The notes beneath the pieces are model-generated. The model was not told where the DNA came from and made no database searches. It saw only the letters and a program-made list of their open reading frames with translations. The position numbers and the translations under genes were made by a program. Shown one piece after another: positions 44,803 through 52,011 of a DNA stretch of 64,000 bases; the stretch's first letter is position 1, and each line of letters starts with the position of its first letter. Source of the stretch: Streptomyces durocortorensis (GTDB taxonomy: Bacteria; Actinomycetota; Actinomycetes; Streptomycetales; Streptomycetaceae); assembly GCF_031760065.1 (NCBI RefSeq), contig NZ_CP134500.1, forward strand, positions 4,154,001 through 4,218,000. The letters are read 5' to 3'.

Positions 44803-45402
44803 ATGAGCAGCCACAGCTCCGGCCGTCCGCCCACCCAGCGGCTCTTCGCCGCCGTCCTCCCGCCCGCCGAAGCGGTCGCCGAACTCCGTACGGCACTCGC
44901 CCCGCTCCACGCATTGCCGGGCTCGCAAGGCCTGCGCTGGACGCGACCCGCCGACTGGCACTTCACGCTGGCGTTCTACGGCGAGGTGCCGGAGGACGTC
45001 CTGCCGGAACTGTCGGTACGCCTCGAACGGGCCGCACACCGCACCGAGACCCTCCCCCTCCGCATCCACGGCGCCGGTCACTTCGGCGGGCGCGCGCTGT
45101 GGGCCGGGGCGGCGGGCGGGCTCGACATGCTGCGGCTGCTGGCCGAGCGCGCCGACGCAGCCGCCCGGCGGGCCGGGCTGCCGATGGAGGAGCACCGCCG
45201 CTACTCCCCGCACCTCACGCTGGCCCGGAGCCGCCGGGCTGAGGTGGACCTGCGGCCGTTCACCGAGGCGCTGGCGGGGTTCGAGGGGCAGCGCTGGGAG
45301 GTCGAGGAACTCACTCTCGTACGGAGCAGCCTCCCGGACTCGGGGGTTCCGGGGGAGCGGCCGCGCTACGAGGAGGTGCGGGCCTGGCCGCTGGGCCGGT
45401 GA
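44803..45402 (+). CDS. thpR: RNA 2',3'-cyclic phosphodiesterase
   Basis: This is a 199-residue 2H phosphoesterase. The two catalytic motifs are HFTL (in WHFTLAFYGEV) and HLTL (in YSPHLTLARS). RLFAAVLPPAEAVAEL at the N-terminus and RWTRPADWHF are typical of ThpR/LigT, which opens 2',3'-cyclic phosphate ends on RNA. Its last 92 bp are overlapped by the convergent EamA frame. Confidence 0.92.
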   Translation: MSSHSSGRPPTQRLFAAVLPPAEAVAELRTALAPLHALPGSQGLRWTRPADWHFTLAFYGEVPEDVLPELSVRLERAAHRTETLPLRIHGAGHFGGRALWAGAAGGLDMLRLLAERADAAARRAGLPMEEHRRYSPHLTLARSRRAEVDLRPFTEALAGFEGQRWEVEELTLVRSSLPDSGVPGERPRYEEVRAWPLGR

Positions 45403-46405
45403 GCGGTGCCGTTACGCTCGAAGGGTGGACCCGAAGACCAGAAACCGCATCATGGCGGCCGTGCTCGTGCTGATGTTCCTCGTCGTCGCCGTGGGGGCCG
45501 CCCTCGGCGGATGAGGTGGCTGAGCCCGGTGGGCGTGCGGCTTCGGACGGCGTGCCGCGCTGTGCCAGGACCACCGCCCCGACGACCCCGGCCGCGCCGA
45601 GCAGCTGGAGCGGCCCGAGCGTCTGCCCCATGAAGAGGTAGCCGAGGACCGTCGCGCACAGGGGCGAGGCGAACGACAGGAACGAGGCGGCGAGCGCGGG
45701 CAGCCGCGCCAGCCCGTTGAACCAGACCGCGTACGCGAGCAGCGCCCCGACGATGCTCAGATAGCCGAAGCCGCCGACGTTGCCCCAGGTCAGGCGGTCC
45801 GGCAGTGATTCGCCGAGCAGGGTCACGGGCAGCAGGAACAGCCCGCCGGCAGTCAGCTGCCACCCCGTGAACGCGAACAGCGATACCCCCTCGGGCCGCC
45901 CCCAGCGCTTGGTCAGTACGATCCCGCCCGCCATGGACACGGCTCCGAGCAGCCCGGCGATCACGCCGACGAGGTCCAGCCCGGCCCCCGGCTGGAGAAC
46001 CAGCAGCGCCACGCCCCCGGCCGCGATCACGCAGGCGGCGAGGTGCGCGGGCCGTATCCGGGCGTCGAGCAGGAGAGGCCCGAGCAGCAGCACGATCATC
46101 GGCTGGACGGTCATCACGAGGGCCGCCACGCCGCCGGGCAGGTGGTAGGCGGCGAGGAAGAGGAAGTAGAAGAAGGCGCCGATGTTCAGGATGCCGAGGA
46201 CGGCGGCCCGCACCCACCAGATGCCCCGGGGCAGGACCCGGGTGACCGCGAGCAGGACGAGGCCGGCGGGCAGCGCCCGTACGGTCGAGGCCAGCAGGGG
46301 CCGGTCGGGTGGCAGGAACTCGGTGGTGATCAGGTAGGTGGAGCCCCATACGGCGGGGGCGAGGGCGGTGACGGCGGCGGTCGTCACGGGACGCTGGTCG
46401 GGCAT
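45311..46405 (-). CDS. EamA/DMT-family transporter with long tail
   Basis: The protein has 364 residues. The first 280 hold ten helices with two EamA repeats (VWGSTYLITTEFLPPDRPLL, RAAVLGILNIGAFFYFLFLA, WQLTAGGLFLLPVTLL, NGLARLPALAASFLSFASPL). The last 80 residues are a hydrophilic low-complexity tail (HGDDEEHQHEHGRHD and onward) that is not part of the family. This tail runs antisense to a 29-codon gene and to the end of thpR, suggesting an original stop was lost. The substrate is unknown. Confidence 0.85.
   Translation of the reverse strand: MPDQRPVTTAAVTALAPAVWGSTYLITTEFLPPDRPLLASTVRALPAGLVLLAVTRVLPRGIWWVRAAVLGILNIGAFFYFLFLAAYHLPGGVAALVMTVQPMIVLLLGPLLLDARIRPAHLAACVIAAGGVALLVLQPGAGLDLVGVIAGLLGAVSMAGGIVLTKRWGRPEGVSLFAFTGWQLTAGGLFLLPVTLLGESLPDRLTWGNVGGFGYLSIVGALLAYAVWFNGLARLPALAASFLSFASPLCATVLGYLFMGQTLGPLQLLGAAGVVGAVVLAQRGTPSEAARPPGSATSSAEGGPHGDDEEHQHEHGRHDAVSGLRVHPSSVTAPLTGPAARPAPPRSAAAPPEPPSPGGCSVRE
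45425..45514 (+). CDS. 29-residue single-helix membrane microprotein
   Basis: The GTG start at 45425 is preceded by CGAAGG. The peptide is VDPKTRNRIMAAVLVLMFLV followed by VAVGAALGG: a basic N-terminus then one membrane helix. It lies 22 bp after thpR on the same strand and is too short for normal gene calling. I believe similar tiny proteins occur in other Streptomyces, but cannot confirm. It lies antisense to the EamA tail. Confidence 0.6.
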   Translation: MDPKTRNRIMAAVLVLMFLVVAVGAALGG

Positions 46406-46518
46406 GGGGACTCCGGGGGGTCGGTCGACGGCGGACGCGAAAGCTCCGGCTGGAGCCCCGGTTCGGCTGGAGCCCCGGTTCCGGCCGGAGCTCGGGCCGT
46501 CCGCTCGACGTAAAACAT

Positions 46519-46530
46519 TTCGACATCGAA
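46519..46530. promoter_or_regulatory. MarR operator copy 1 (EamA side)
   Basis: TTCGACATCGAA, preceded by AAAACAT, is one base from the perfect palindrome found 65 bp to the right. It is 114 bp upstream of the EamA start. Confidence 0.6.
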
Positions 46531-46583
46531 CGAACTCGCGCCAAGGGAAACCGTAGGTCGCGGAGTAGACTCACGTCAAACAG

Positions 46584-46595
46584 TTCGACGTCGAA
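46584..46595. promoter_or_regulatory. MarR operator copy 2 (MarR side)
   Basis: TTCGACGTCGAA is a perfect 12-bp palindrome preceded by AAACAG, 35 bp upstream of the MarR start. Two near-identical copies in one divergent promoter region strongly suggest the MarR protein regulates both its own operon and eamA. Confidence 0.7.
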
Positions 46596-46629
46596 TTAAT
46601 CAGGCTGACGAGAGGCGAGGTGGGCGCTC

Positions 46630-47118
46630 ATGCGCGACGCGGTCGACGACTTCCTGGACCAGTGGGCCGCCCTGCGTTCCGATCTGGACCTGGAGGCCAT
46701 GGGTGCGGTGGGACGGCTGCTGCGGCTGACCCGGCTCGTGGACAAGGAGGTCGGCCGCTACTTCGCCGAACACGGCATGGAGCGCTGGGAGTTCGACGTC
46801 CTGGCCACGCTCCGCCGCAGCGCACGTCCCCTCACGCCCAAGGAGCTCGCCGCCGGCGTCATGGTCAGCTCCGCCGCGCTGACGAACCGCATCGACCGGC
46901 TGGACGCCCGCGGCCTGGTCACCCGGGAGGCCGTCCCCGGCGACCGCCGCAGCCTGCACATCACGCTCACCGAGGCCGGGCGCGACCTCGTCGACGACAC
47001 GGTGGAGGGGCATGTGCGCAACGAACGCAGGATGCTGGCGGACCTGGACGCGGCGGACTGCGAGGAGCTGAACCGGCTGCTGCGCGCGGTGCTGATCACG
47101 CTGGAGGACGCCCGCTGA
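46630..47118 (+). CDS. MarR-family transcriptional regulator
   Basis: This is a 162-residue protein. The winged HTH includes WEFDVLATLRRSARPLTPKE, AAGVMVSSAALTNRIDRLDA and LVTREAVPGDRRSLHITLTE. The N-terminal DDFLDQWAALRSDLDLEAMG helix is typical of the larger MarR subgroup. It is divergent from EamA and 71 bp upstream of an aldo/keto reductase on the same strand. Confidence 0.9.
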   Translation: MRDAVDDFLDQWAALRSDLDLEAMGAVGRLLRLTRLVDKEVGRYFAEHGMERWEFDVLATLRRSARPLTPKELAAGVMVSSAALTNRIDRLDARGLVTREAVPGDRRSLHITLTEAGRDLVDDTVEGHVRNERRMLADLDAADCEELNRLLRAVLITLEDAR

Positions 47119-47188
47119 GCGTGGGCCCGCGGCCGCACGATTCCGGGTGCTTGCCTGGAGTGGACTCGAAGGAGTTGGCTTGGGGCTC

Positions 47189-48178
47189 ATGAAGTACACA
47201 CAGCTCGGACGTACGGGACTCAAGGTCAGCAGGCTCGTTCTCGGGACGATGAACTTCGGCCCGCAGACCAATGAGTCGGACAGTCACGCGATCATGGACG
47301 CCGCGCTCGGCGCGGGCCTGAACTTCTTCGACACGGCCAACGTCTACGGCTGGGGCGAGAACAAGGGGCGCACCGAGGAGATCCTCGGAACCTGGTTCGC
47401 CCAGGGCGGCGGCCGCCGCGACCAGGTGGTCCTGGCCACCAAGGTGTACGGGAACATGGCCGCCGGCGGCGAGTCCTGGCCCAACCACGACAAGCTCTCC
47501 GCCGTCAACATCCGGCGCGCGGTCGAGGCCTCGCTCAAGCGGCTCCAGACGGACCACATCGACCTCTACCAGTTCCACCACGTCGACCGGAACACGCCGT
47601 TCGACGAGATCTGGCAGGCGATCGACGTCCTGGTCCAGCAGGGCAAGATCCTGTACGCCGGGTCCTCCAACTTCCCCGGCTACAAGATCGCCCAGGCCAA
47701 CGAGCAGGCCGCCAGGCGCGGTTCGCTCGGCCTGGTCAGCGAGCAGTGCATCTACAACCTCGCCGAACGCCGCGCCGAGATGGAGGTCATCCCGGCCGCC
47801 CAGGACTACGGCCTCGGCGTCATCCCCTGGTCGCCGCTGCACGGCGGCCTGCTGGGCGGCGTCATCAAGAAGACGACCGAGGGCGGCCGCCGAGCCTCGG
47901 GCCGCGCGGCCGACGCCCTGGCCGACACCAAGGTCCGCGCACAGATCCAGTCCTACGAGGACCTGCTCGACAAGCACGGCCTGGAGCCCGGCGAAACGGC
48001 CCTGGCCTGGCTCCTGACCCGCCCCGGCATCACGGGCCCGATCGTCGGCCCCCGCACGGCCGACCAACTGGCCGGCGCCCTGCGCGCACTTGACCTGGAC
48101 CTCCCGGAGGCCGTCCTCACGGGCCTGGACGAGATCTTCCCGGGCCCGGGGCCTTCGCCGGAGGCTTTTGCCTGGTAG
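47189..48178 (+). CDS. Aldo/keto reductase
   Basis: This is a 329-residue AKR. MKYTQLGRTGLKVSRLVLGT, FFDTANVYGWGENKGRTEEI (catalytic Asp/Tyr), VVLATKVYGN (Lys), IDLYQFHHVD (His) and GPIVGPRTADQL form the NADPH site and tetrad. GGAG at 47171 is 14 nt from the ATG but only 5 nt from an in-frame TTG at 47180. The real start may therefore be the TTG, adding three residues. The substrate is unknown. Confidence 0.92.
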   Translation: MKYTQLGRTGLKVSRLVLGTMNFGPQTNESDSHAIMDAALGAGLNFFDTANVYGWGENKGRTEEILGTWFAQGGGRRDQVVLATKVYGNMAAGGESWPNHDKLSAVNIRRAVEASLKRLQTDHIDLYQFHHVDRNTPFDEIWQAIDVLVQQGKILYAGSSNFPGYKIAQANEQAARRGSLGLVSEQCIYNLAERRAEMEVIPAAQDYGLGVIPWSPLHGGLLGGVIKKTTEGGRRASGRAADALADTKVRAQIQSYEDLLDKHGLEPGETALAWLLTRPGITGPIVGPRTADQLAGALRALDLDLPEAVLTGLDEIFPGPGPSPEAFAW

Positions 48179-48210
48179 CGGGCGGGTGTTGTGCCTGCGC
48201 AAGTGAAAGA

Positions 48211-48241
48211 GGGGCCTCCCGTCGCGGTGACGGGAGGCCCC
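48211..48241. terminator. Hairpin terminator after aldo/keto reductase
   Basis: A perfect 13-bp stem (48211-48223 with 48229-48241) and a 5-nt loop lie 32 bp after the stop. Confidence 0.8.
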
Positions 48242-48264
48242 CCCTGTGTTACTGCGCGATTACC

Positions 48265-48440
48265 TCAGCTGAGGGCTTGGAAGTCCAGCCACCCGCTGTT
48301 TCCGACGGCGACTCCGCGGCTGGAGAGGTTGGAGTGGGCGTAGAGCTTGTCGTCGCTGCCGGTGGCGAAGATATCCGCCCGGCCGTCCGAGCCCGCGTCG
48401 GGGAATGCGTTCGCGAGGCCCGCGAGCACGGTGTCATCAC
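48265..48440 (-). pseudogene. C-terminal remnant of an FG-GAP/VCBS-repeat protein
   Basis: About 55 codons remain: GSDGRADIFATGSDDKLYAH, then a short stretch to VGNSGWLDFQALS and stop. The D-GRADIFATGSD pattern is the calcium-binding FG-GAP/VCBS blade used at the C-terminus of many secreted Streptomyces proteins. The upstream part is missing; the sequence switches into a transposase remnant on the other strand. No start or signal peptide is left. Confidence 0.65.
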
Positions 48441-48755
48441 CGCTCTCGCAGGGGTCGGCATCGTCTGCTGGGCCGACAAGGGATACCAAGGAGCCGGGGG
48501 GTACGGTCAGTGTTCCCTACCGCGGCCGGTGGGAGACGCTTTCCGCAGGCCAGCAGGCCAGCAGGCCAGCAGGCCAGCAGGCCAGCAGGCCAGCAGGCCG
48601 TCAACCGGTCCCACGCGAAGATCCGGGGCCTGGTCGCGCAAGCCGTCGCCACCCTCAAATCCTGGCGTCTCCTCCGCAAGCTTCGCTGCTCGACCACTCC
48701 CATCACGAGCCTTGTCCAGGCTGTCCTCACCCTGCGTCTGGCCAGCTCTGAGTGA
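48420..48755 (+). pseudogene. IS5-type transposase C-terminal remnant, doubly frameshifted
   Basis: Read in three successive frames, this gives ITALAGVGIVCWADKGYQGA, then GTVSVPYRGRWETLSAGQQ, then QAVNRSHAKIRGLVAQAVAT and SWRLLRKLRCSTTPITSLVQ to a TGA. This is the DDE C-terminal half of an IS5-group transposase (Asp in ADKGYQG; NRSHAKIR carries the last motif). Frame break 1 is in a G6 run at 48496-48501, where five G would restore GAGGTV. Frame break 2 is the 8-bp repeat expansion. The 5' part is absent. Confidence 0.8.
48545..48600. repeat. 8-bp tandem repeat GCAGGCCA x6 plus GCAGGCCG
   Basis: Six perfect copies of GCAGGCCA (48545-48592) are followed by GCAGGCCG. The intact gene would need only one GCAGGCCA before GCAGGCCG to read LSAGQQAVNR. 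The array therefore gained five copies (40 bp, not a multiple of 3), which shifts the frame. Confidence 0.95.
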
Positions 48756-48807
48756 AGATGGAAAAGGGTCACTAGAACTCGCGCGCAGAGCAGGTCTATT
48801 CTGTCGA

Positions 48808-48924
48808 AATGAGTCTCGTTGGAGGTCAAGGGATTGAATTCAGTGGCGGAAAAACTATACGTAGAGCGGTGAGTTCGGCTGCTGAAGGTGAAGATGAGAG
48901 GAATTGTGCCGTATGCTGGCAATA
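48808..48924 (+). CDS. Possible 38-codon ORF
   Basis: ATG begins MSLVGGQGIEFSGGKTIRRA and the frame ends CAVCWQ with TAG. The product is hydrophilic with a CAVC pair. There is no convincing ribosome site. Its end overlaps the start of the next small ORF by 12 bp. It may be chance; listed because it heads an overlapping chain. Confidence 0.25.
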
Positions 48925-49041
48925 GCGGTCGGGGTGTTGATCTTTTCGGCCGGCGTTCGCCTAGTGGGAAATTTCTGGGGCCTGGCGAGTTGGATGCTCG
49001 ACCACGCGTCATCCTTGGTTAATGTCGGGGGGCGATGGTAA
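48913..49041 (+). CDS. 42-residue membrane microprotein
   Basis: The product is MLAIAVGVLIFSAGVRLVGN then FWGLASWMLDHASSLVNVGG-RW. One clear membrane helix is at the N-terminus. AGAGGA lies about 10 nt upstream of the ATG. The stop overlaps the ATG of the next small ORF (ATGGTAA). Base composition is AT-richer than the chromosome. The function is unknown. Confidence 0.45.
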   Translation: MLAIAVGVLIFSAGVRLVGNFWGLASWMLDHASSLVNVGGRW

Positions 49042-49121
49042 ATGCTTTTCGACTGGTAGGAGTTGTCGCGATGGTAGTCGGGCTCTTCTGGGTCGCTACT
49101 GCGCTCCCGGAGATTCTCTGA
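49035..49121 (+). CDS. 28-residue membrane microprotein
   Basis: The product is MVNAFRLVGVVAMVVGLFWV followed by ATALPEIL, a single hydrophobic helix. Its start overlaps the preceding ORF, implying coupled translation. The function is unknown. Confidence 0.45.
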   Translation: MVNAFRLVGVVAMVVGLFWVATALPEIL

Positions 49122-49138
49122 GCCTTACCGCTTGACGT

Positions 49139-49334
49139 CGCGAAGCCGTCTAGCGCCCTCAGTACCGCCCGCCGGGTCTCCGCGACGCCCAGGCGGCCCG
49201 CGTTGTCGATGATCGTCAGTTCGGCGTCCGGCCAGGCGCGGTTGAGTTCCCAGGCGCCAGGCGGGGGGTCAGGGCGCTCGCCAGGTCGAAGCGGCCCTGG
49301 ACCGGGGAGCCTGGGATGCCGGTCAGGCGGGGCG
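49139..49334 (-). pseudogene. 3'-end fragment of proline iminopeptidase gene
   Basis: About 65 C-terminal codons resemble the intact pip at 50983-51170. The alignment is ungapped over 118 bp, including 62 identical bases. An 8-bp insertion near 49260 then breaks the frame. Outside the identical block the copies differ at roughly one base in five or six, so this is not a recent duplication. The fragment and the intact gene face the same way and enclose the small-membrane-protein genes. Confidence 0.85.
49195..49256. repeat. 62-bp direct repeat, left copy
   Basis: The block is identical to 51039-51100 over 62 bp, from GGCCCGCGTTG to TCCCAGGCG. It lies in the pip 3' fragment. The sharp change from diverged to identical sequence at its left edge suggests recombination or conversion at this core. 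Confidence 0.9.
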
Positions 49335-49456
49335 CAAGCGGCCCAACATGACAGGATTAACACGGGCGTGGGTACAGTCACCTCTGTTGCCTATGGGTAC
49401 TGGGCATGGAGGGCGAATTGCGGTCCAATGCCTAGCAGGTATTGAGGGGGTCTGTG

Positions 49457-49624
49457 ATGGGTAGAATTGGAGTGTTTGTTCTAGCGTTGGGTGGGGTCGG
49501 CCTATTGGTCTCGACTAAAGGTGATCGAGGCTATTACAATTGGGTGCGGAATCAGAAAATATGGGCGGGGGTCAGTGCTGGTTTCATGCTCGTAGGGATG
49601 ATCCTCATGGATTTTGATTCGTGA
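49457..49624 (+). CDS. 55-residue two-helix membrane protein
   Basis: MGRIGVFVLALGGVGLLVST forms helix 1; IWAGVSAGFMLVGMILMDF forms helix 2; between them is a charged loop KGDRGYYNWVRNQK. GAGGGGG lies 7 nt before the ATG. Codons with A or T at the third position are common, unlike the chromosome. The function is unknown. Confidence 0.6.
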   Translation: MGRIGVFVLALGGVGLLVSTKGDRGYYNWVRNQKIWAGVSAGFMLVGMILMDFDS

Positions 49625-49921
49625 TTCCTCCAGGAGGGCGCCACTTCGGGTGTGCTCACCTGGAGGTGCGGCTATGGGGCAGTTGAGTCGGTAGGAGCGA
49701 ATTGGGCTTAGGTGATAGCGGAGTCGCAGTCTAATCGAGTTGATTACAGAGGCGATGTCGACGGAGCCCTTGGGGTTTCAGGGCACTTCTCCGAAGATCG
49801 AGAAAGTGGGGAAGGTGGGGTTGCTGTTTTGCTGTGCGATGCGTGATTGATTTCGTAGCGTGAGAGCAAATGGCCAATCGTTCCCATTGGTGATTTCCGC
49901 GCACCTCGCCTGGAGGAGAGT
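49625..49921. other. 297-bp AT-richer intergenic region
   Basis: I find no gene longer than about 20 codons with a ribosome site. The stretch probably holds the promoter of the next gene. Confidence 0.5.
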
Positions 49922-50188
49922 ATGTACGAAGTATTCCTTGCGGCTCGAACTTCTCATTCCGTAAATTACGGTGAACTTGCCGTTGGGTCCCTGATTGCCG
50001 TCATTGGTTCCCTGTTGGCTTTGAATGTGAGGGGTTGTGCTGAGTTTGCTGCTGATTTCCTGGGGGCTAAAGTATTTTCTGCCTTCTACCGCAATGATCT
50101 CATCCTGAGGATTCCGGCTGGATTTTTCGCGATGGCCGGACTCGGTTTCTCCTTGATTAATCTCAAGATCCTCTTCTTTGGTTTCTAG
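49922..50188 (+). CDS. 88-residue membrane protein
   Basis: The ATG is preceded by GGAGGAG at good spacing, so the start is secure. Helices are predicted at residues 18-36 (ELAVGSLIAVIGSLLALNV) and 62-86 (LRIPAGFFAMAGLGFSLINL). It has AT-richer codons. No family is recognised. Confidence 0.75.
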   Translation: MYEVFLAARTSHSVNYGELAVGSLIAVIGSLLALNVRGCAEFAADFLGAKVFSAFYRNDLILRIPAGFFAMAGLGFSLINLKILFFGF

Positions 50189-50340
50189 CATCGAAGTGAG
50201 ACGGGCTTTCGGGGTTCTCCGGCGGTATGTTTCGGTTCGCTGGGGTGTTAGCGGAGCCCTTTCCGGCTCATGCTGATGCGTGAGAGTGGGCGCGGCGTGG
50301 ACGATCGTGGGAATTATCGAAATATAGGAGCGAGGTCGCA

Positions 50341-50892
50341 ATGAAGTCGATCGTGCTGCGGCGGAGTTCCTGGGTGATGATCTCCTGGGCGGTCATCATC
50401 GGCCTCGGTATCGGCATGCTTGTCGCAGCGCTCAGGGTAACTTCGGTGAATGGATTCCGAACCGGCTGGCAAGGGATCCCCGCCTTTCTGGCGCTTGTCG
50501 TGGTTGTCGGTAGAGTTGCGAATTGCAAGATTGTCCTGCGGAGAGATGTGCTCGTAGTGGTGAACCTGCTGCGTACCTACACTCTCCCGGCGGCAGCGAT
50601 TCGTGAAGTATCGGTAGGCGGCGACGGAACTCTTGAGGTGCATCTCGACAAACATCGAGTCGTCTCGGCCTTCGCCTTCGGCGGGTCTCTGATCGATCAT
50701 TTCAAGGGTTCGAGCAGCGAGGCTGCGCGCAAGGTCAACGCATGGCTCGATACTGCCCTCACGCAGAGCGAGCGAGACGACTTCACTCCGCAGGTGCGCT
50801 GGACACGATGCCTTCTTGCAGATGCAGCTCTCGGCCTGTGCGTTGCACTCACCGGCGTGGGCATGGTGTGGATGGCCATTACCGGCCGCTGA
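50341..50892 (+). CDS. 183-residue membrane protein with PH-like domain
   Basis: GGAG precedes the ATG. Two N-terminal helices (WVMISWAVIIGLGIGMLVAA and GIPAFLALVVVVGRV) are followed by a beta-rich section (NCKIVLRRDVLVVVNLLRTY, LPAAAIREVSVGGDGTLEVH), as in bacterial PH-domain membrane proteins. A further helix lies near the C-terminus (LGLCVALTGVGMVWMAI). The function is unknown. Confidence 0.75.
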   Translation: MKSIVLRRSSWVMISWAVIIGLGIGMLVAALRVTSVNGFRTGWQGIPAFLALVVVVGRVANCKIVLRRDVLVVVNLLRTYTLPAAAIREVSVGGDGTLEVHLDKHRVVSAFAFGGSLIDHFKGSSSEAARKVNAWLDTALTQSERDDFTPQVRWTRCLLADAALGLCVALTGVGMVWMAITGR

Positions 50893-50924
50893 TGGCGCCT
50901 GCGGCGCAGTTCGCACTCGATGGC

Positions 50925-50962
50925 TCCGGCCGCCGGTTCCCCGCGATGAACCGGCGGCCGGA
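50925..50962. terminator. Bidirectional hairpin terminator
   Basis: A perfect 15-bp stem TCCGGCCGCCGGTTC (50925-50939) with 50948-50962 and an 8-nt loop lies between the convergent PH-like gene and pip. Confidence 0.85.
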
Positions 50963-50967
50963 CTCGT

Positions 50968-51945
50968 TCAGCGGCGCCTTTCCGCGAACCCGTCCAGCGC
51001 CCCCAGCACCGCCCGCCGCGTCGCCGCCCCGCCCATGTGGCCCGCGTTGTCGATGATCGTCAGTTCGGCGTCCGGCCAGGCGCGGTTGAGTTCCCAGGCG
51101 GTGATCAGGGGGCTCGCCAGGTCGAAGCGGCCGTGGATCAGGGCGCCTGGGATGCCGGTCAGGTGGTGCGCCCGGTCGAGCAGTCGGCCTTCCTCCAGCC
51201 AGGCGCCGTGGGCGAAGTAGTGGGCGCAGATCCGGACGAGCGCCTGCTGGTCGCGGTCCGGGCGGCTGCTGTACGGGGGCGGGCCCGCGATCGCCTCCAT
51301 CGAGATGACCGCGTCCTCCCAGGCGCACCAGTCGGCCGTGGCCTTCTCCCGTACGGCGGCGTCCTCGCTCTCCATGCGGCGGGCGTACGCCGCGACCAGG
51401 TCCGTGGGGCCCGTCGCCTCCGGGACGCCCGCGCGGAAGGCGTCCCAGGCCTCGGGGAAGAGCTGGCCGACGCCCCGGTAGAGCCAGTCGATCTCGCTGC
51501 GGCGGGTCGTCGTCACCGACGGGATGACCGCCTCCGTGACCCGCTCCGGGTGCTCCTCCGCGTACGCCAGAATCAGGGTGGAGCCCCAGGAGCCCCCGTA
51601 CAGCAGCCAGTTGTCGATGCTCAGGTGTTCCCGAAGGCGCTCCATGTCGGCGATCAGGTGGGCTGTCGTGTTGTACGCCATGTCCGTCGCCGGGTCGCTC
51701 GCGTGCGGTGTCGAGCGGCCGCAGCCCCGCTGGTCGAAGAGGACCACCCGGTAGCGGTCCGGGTCGAAGTACTGGCGGGCGCGGGGGGTGCAGCCCGAGC
51801 CGGGGCCGCCGTGGACGACGAGGGCCGGCTTGCCGTCCGGGTTGCCGCAGGCCTCCCAGTACACGTGGTTGCCGTCGCCCACGTCCAGCATGCCGCTCTC
51901 GTACGGTTCGATCGGCGGATACAGCTCGTCCGGTTCCCGGTCCAT
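50968..51945 (-). CDS. pip: Proline iminopeptidase
   Basis: This is a 325-residue alpha/beta hydrolase. LVVHGGPGSGCTPRARQYFD (oxyanion region), DQRGCGRSTPHA, nucleophile GGSWGSTLILAYAE, IHGRFDLASPLITAWEL (Asp) and NAGHMGG (His) match prolyl aminopeptidases (S33). It releases N-terminal proline from peptides. Its 3' third is the template of the fragment at 49139-49334. Confidence 0.95.
   Translation of the reverse strand: MDREPDELYPPIEPYESGMLDVGDGNHVYWEACGNPDGKPALVVHGGPGSGCTPRARQYFDPDRYRVVLFDQRGCGRSTPHASDPATDMAYNTTAHLIADMERLREHLSIDNWLLYGGSWGSTLILAYAEEHPERVTEAVIPSVTTTRRSEIDWLYRGVGQLFPEAWDAFRAGVPEATGPTDLVAAYARRMESEDAAVREKATADWCAWEDAVISMEAIAGPPPYSSRPDRDQQALVRICAHYFAHGAWLEEGRLLDRAHHLTGIPGALIHGRFDLASPLITAWELNRAWPDAELTIIDNAGHMGGAATRRAVLGALDGFAERRR
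51039..51100. repeat. 62-bp direct repeat, right copy (within pip)
   Basis: The block is identical to 49195-49256. It encodes the segment around ELTIIDNAGH near the pip C-terminus. Confidence 0.9.
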
Positions 51946-52011
51946 GCTTCGTGCCTCCCTCAGTGAGCCGGACAGCCTACGGTGCCTGCCGTGCGACGTA
52001 ACCTGGGTGGC

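Noticed and set aside
48545..48600. The octamer array as a CRISPR or REP element
   Set aside because: Units are contiguous with no spacers and lie inside a transposase coding sequence; slippage explains them fully.
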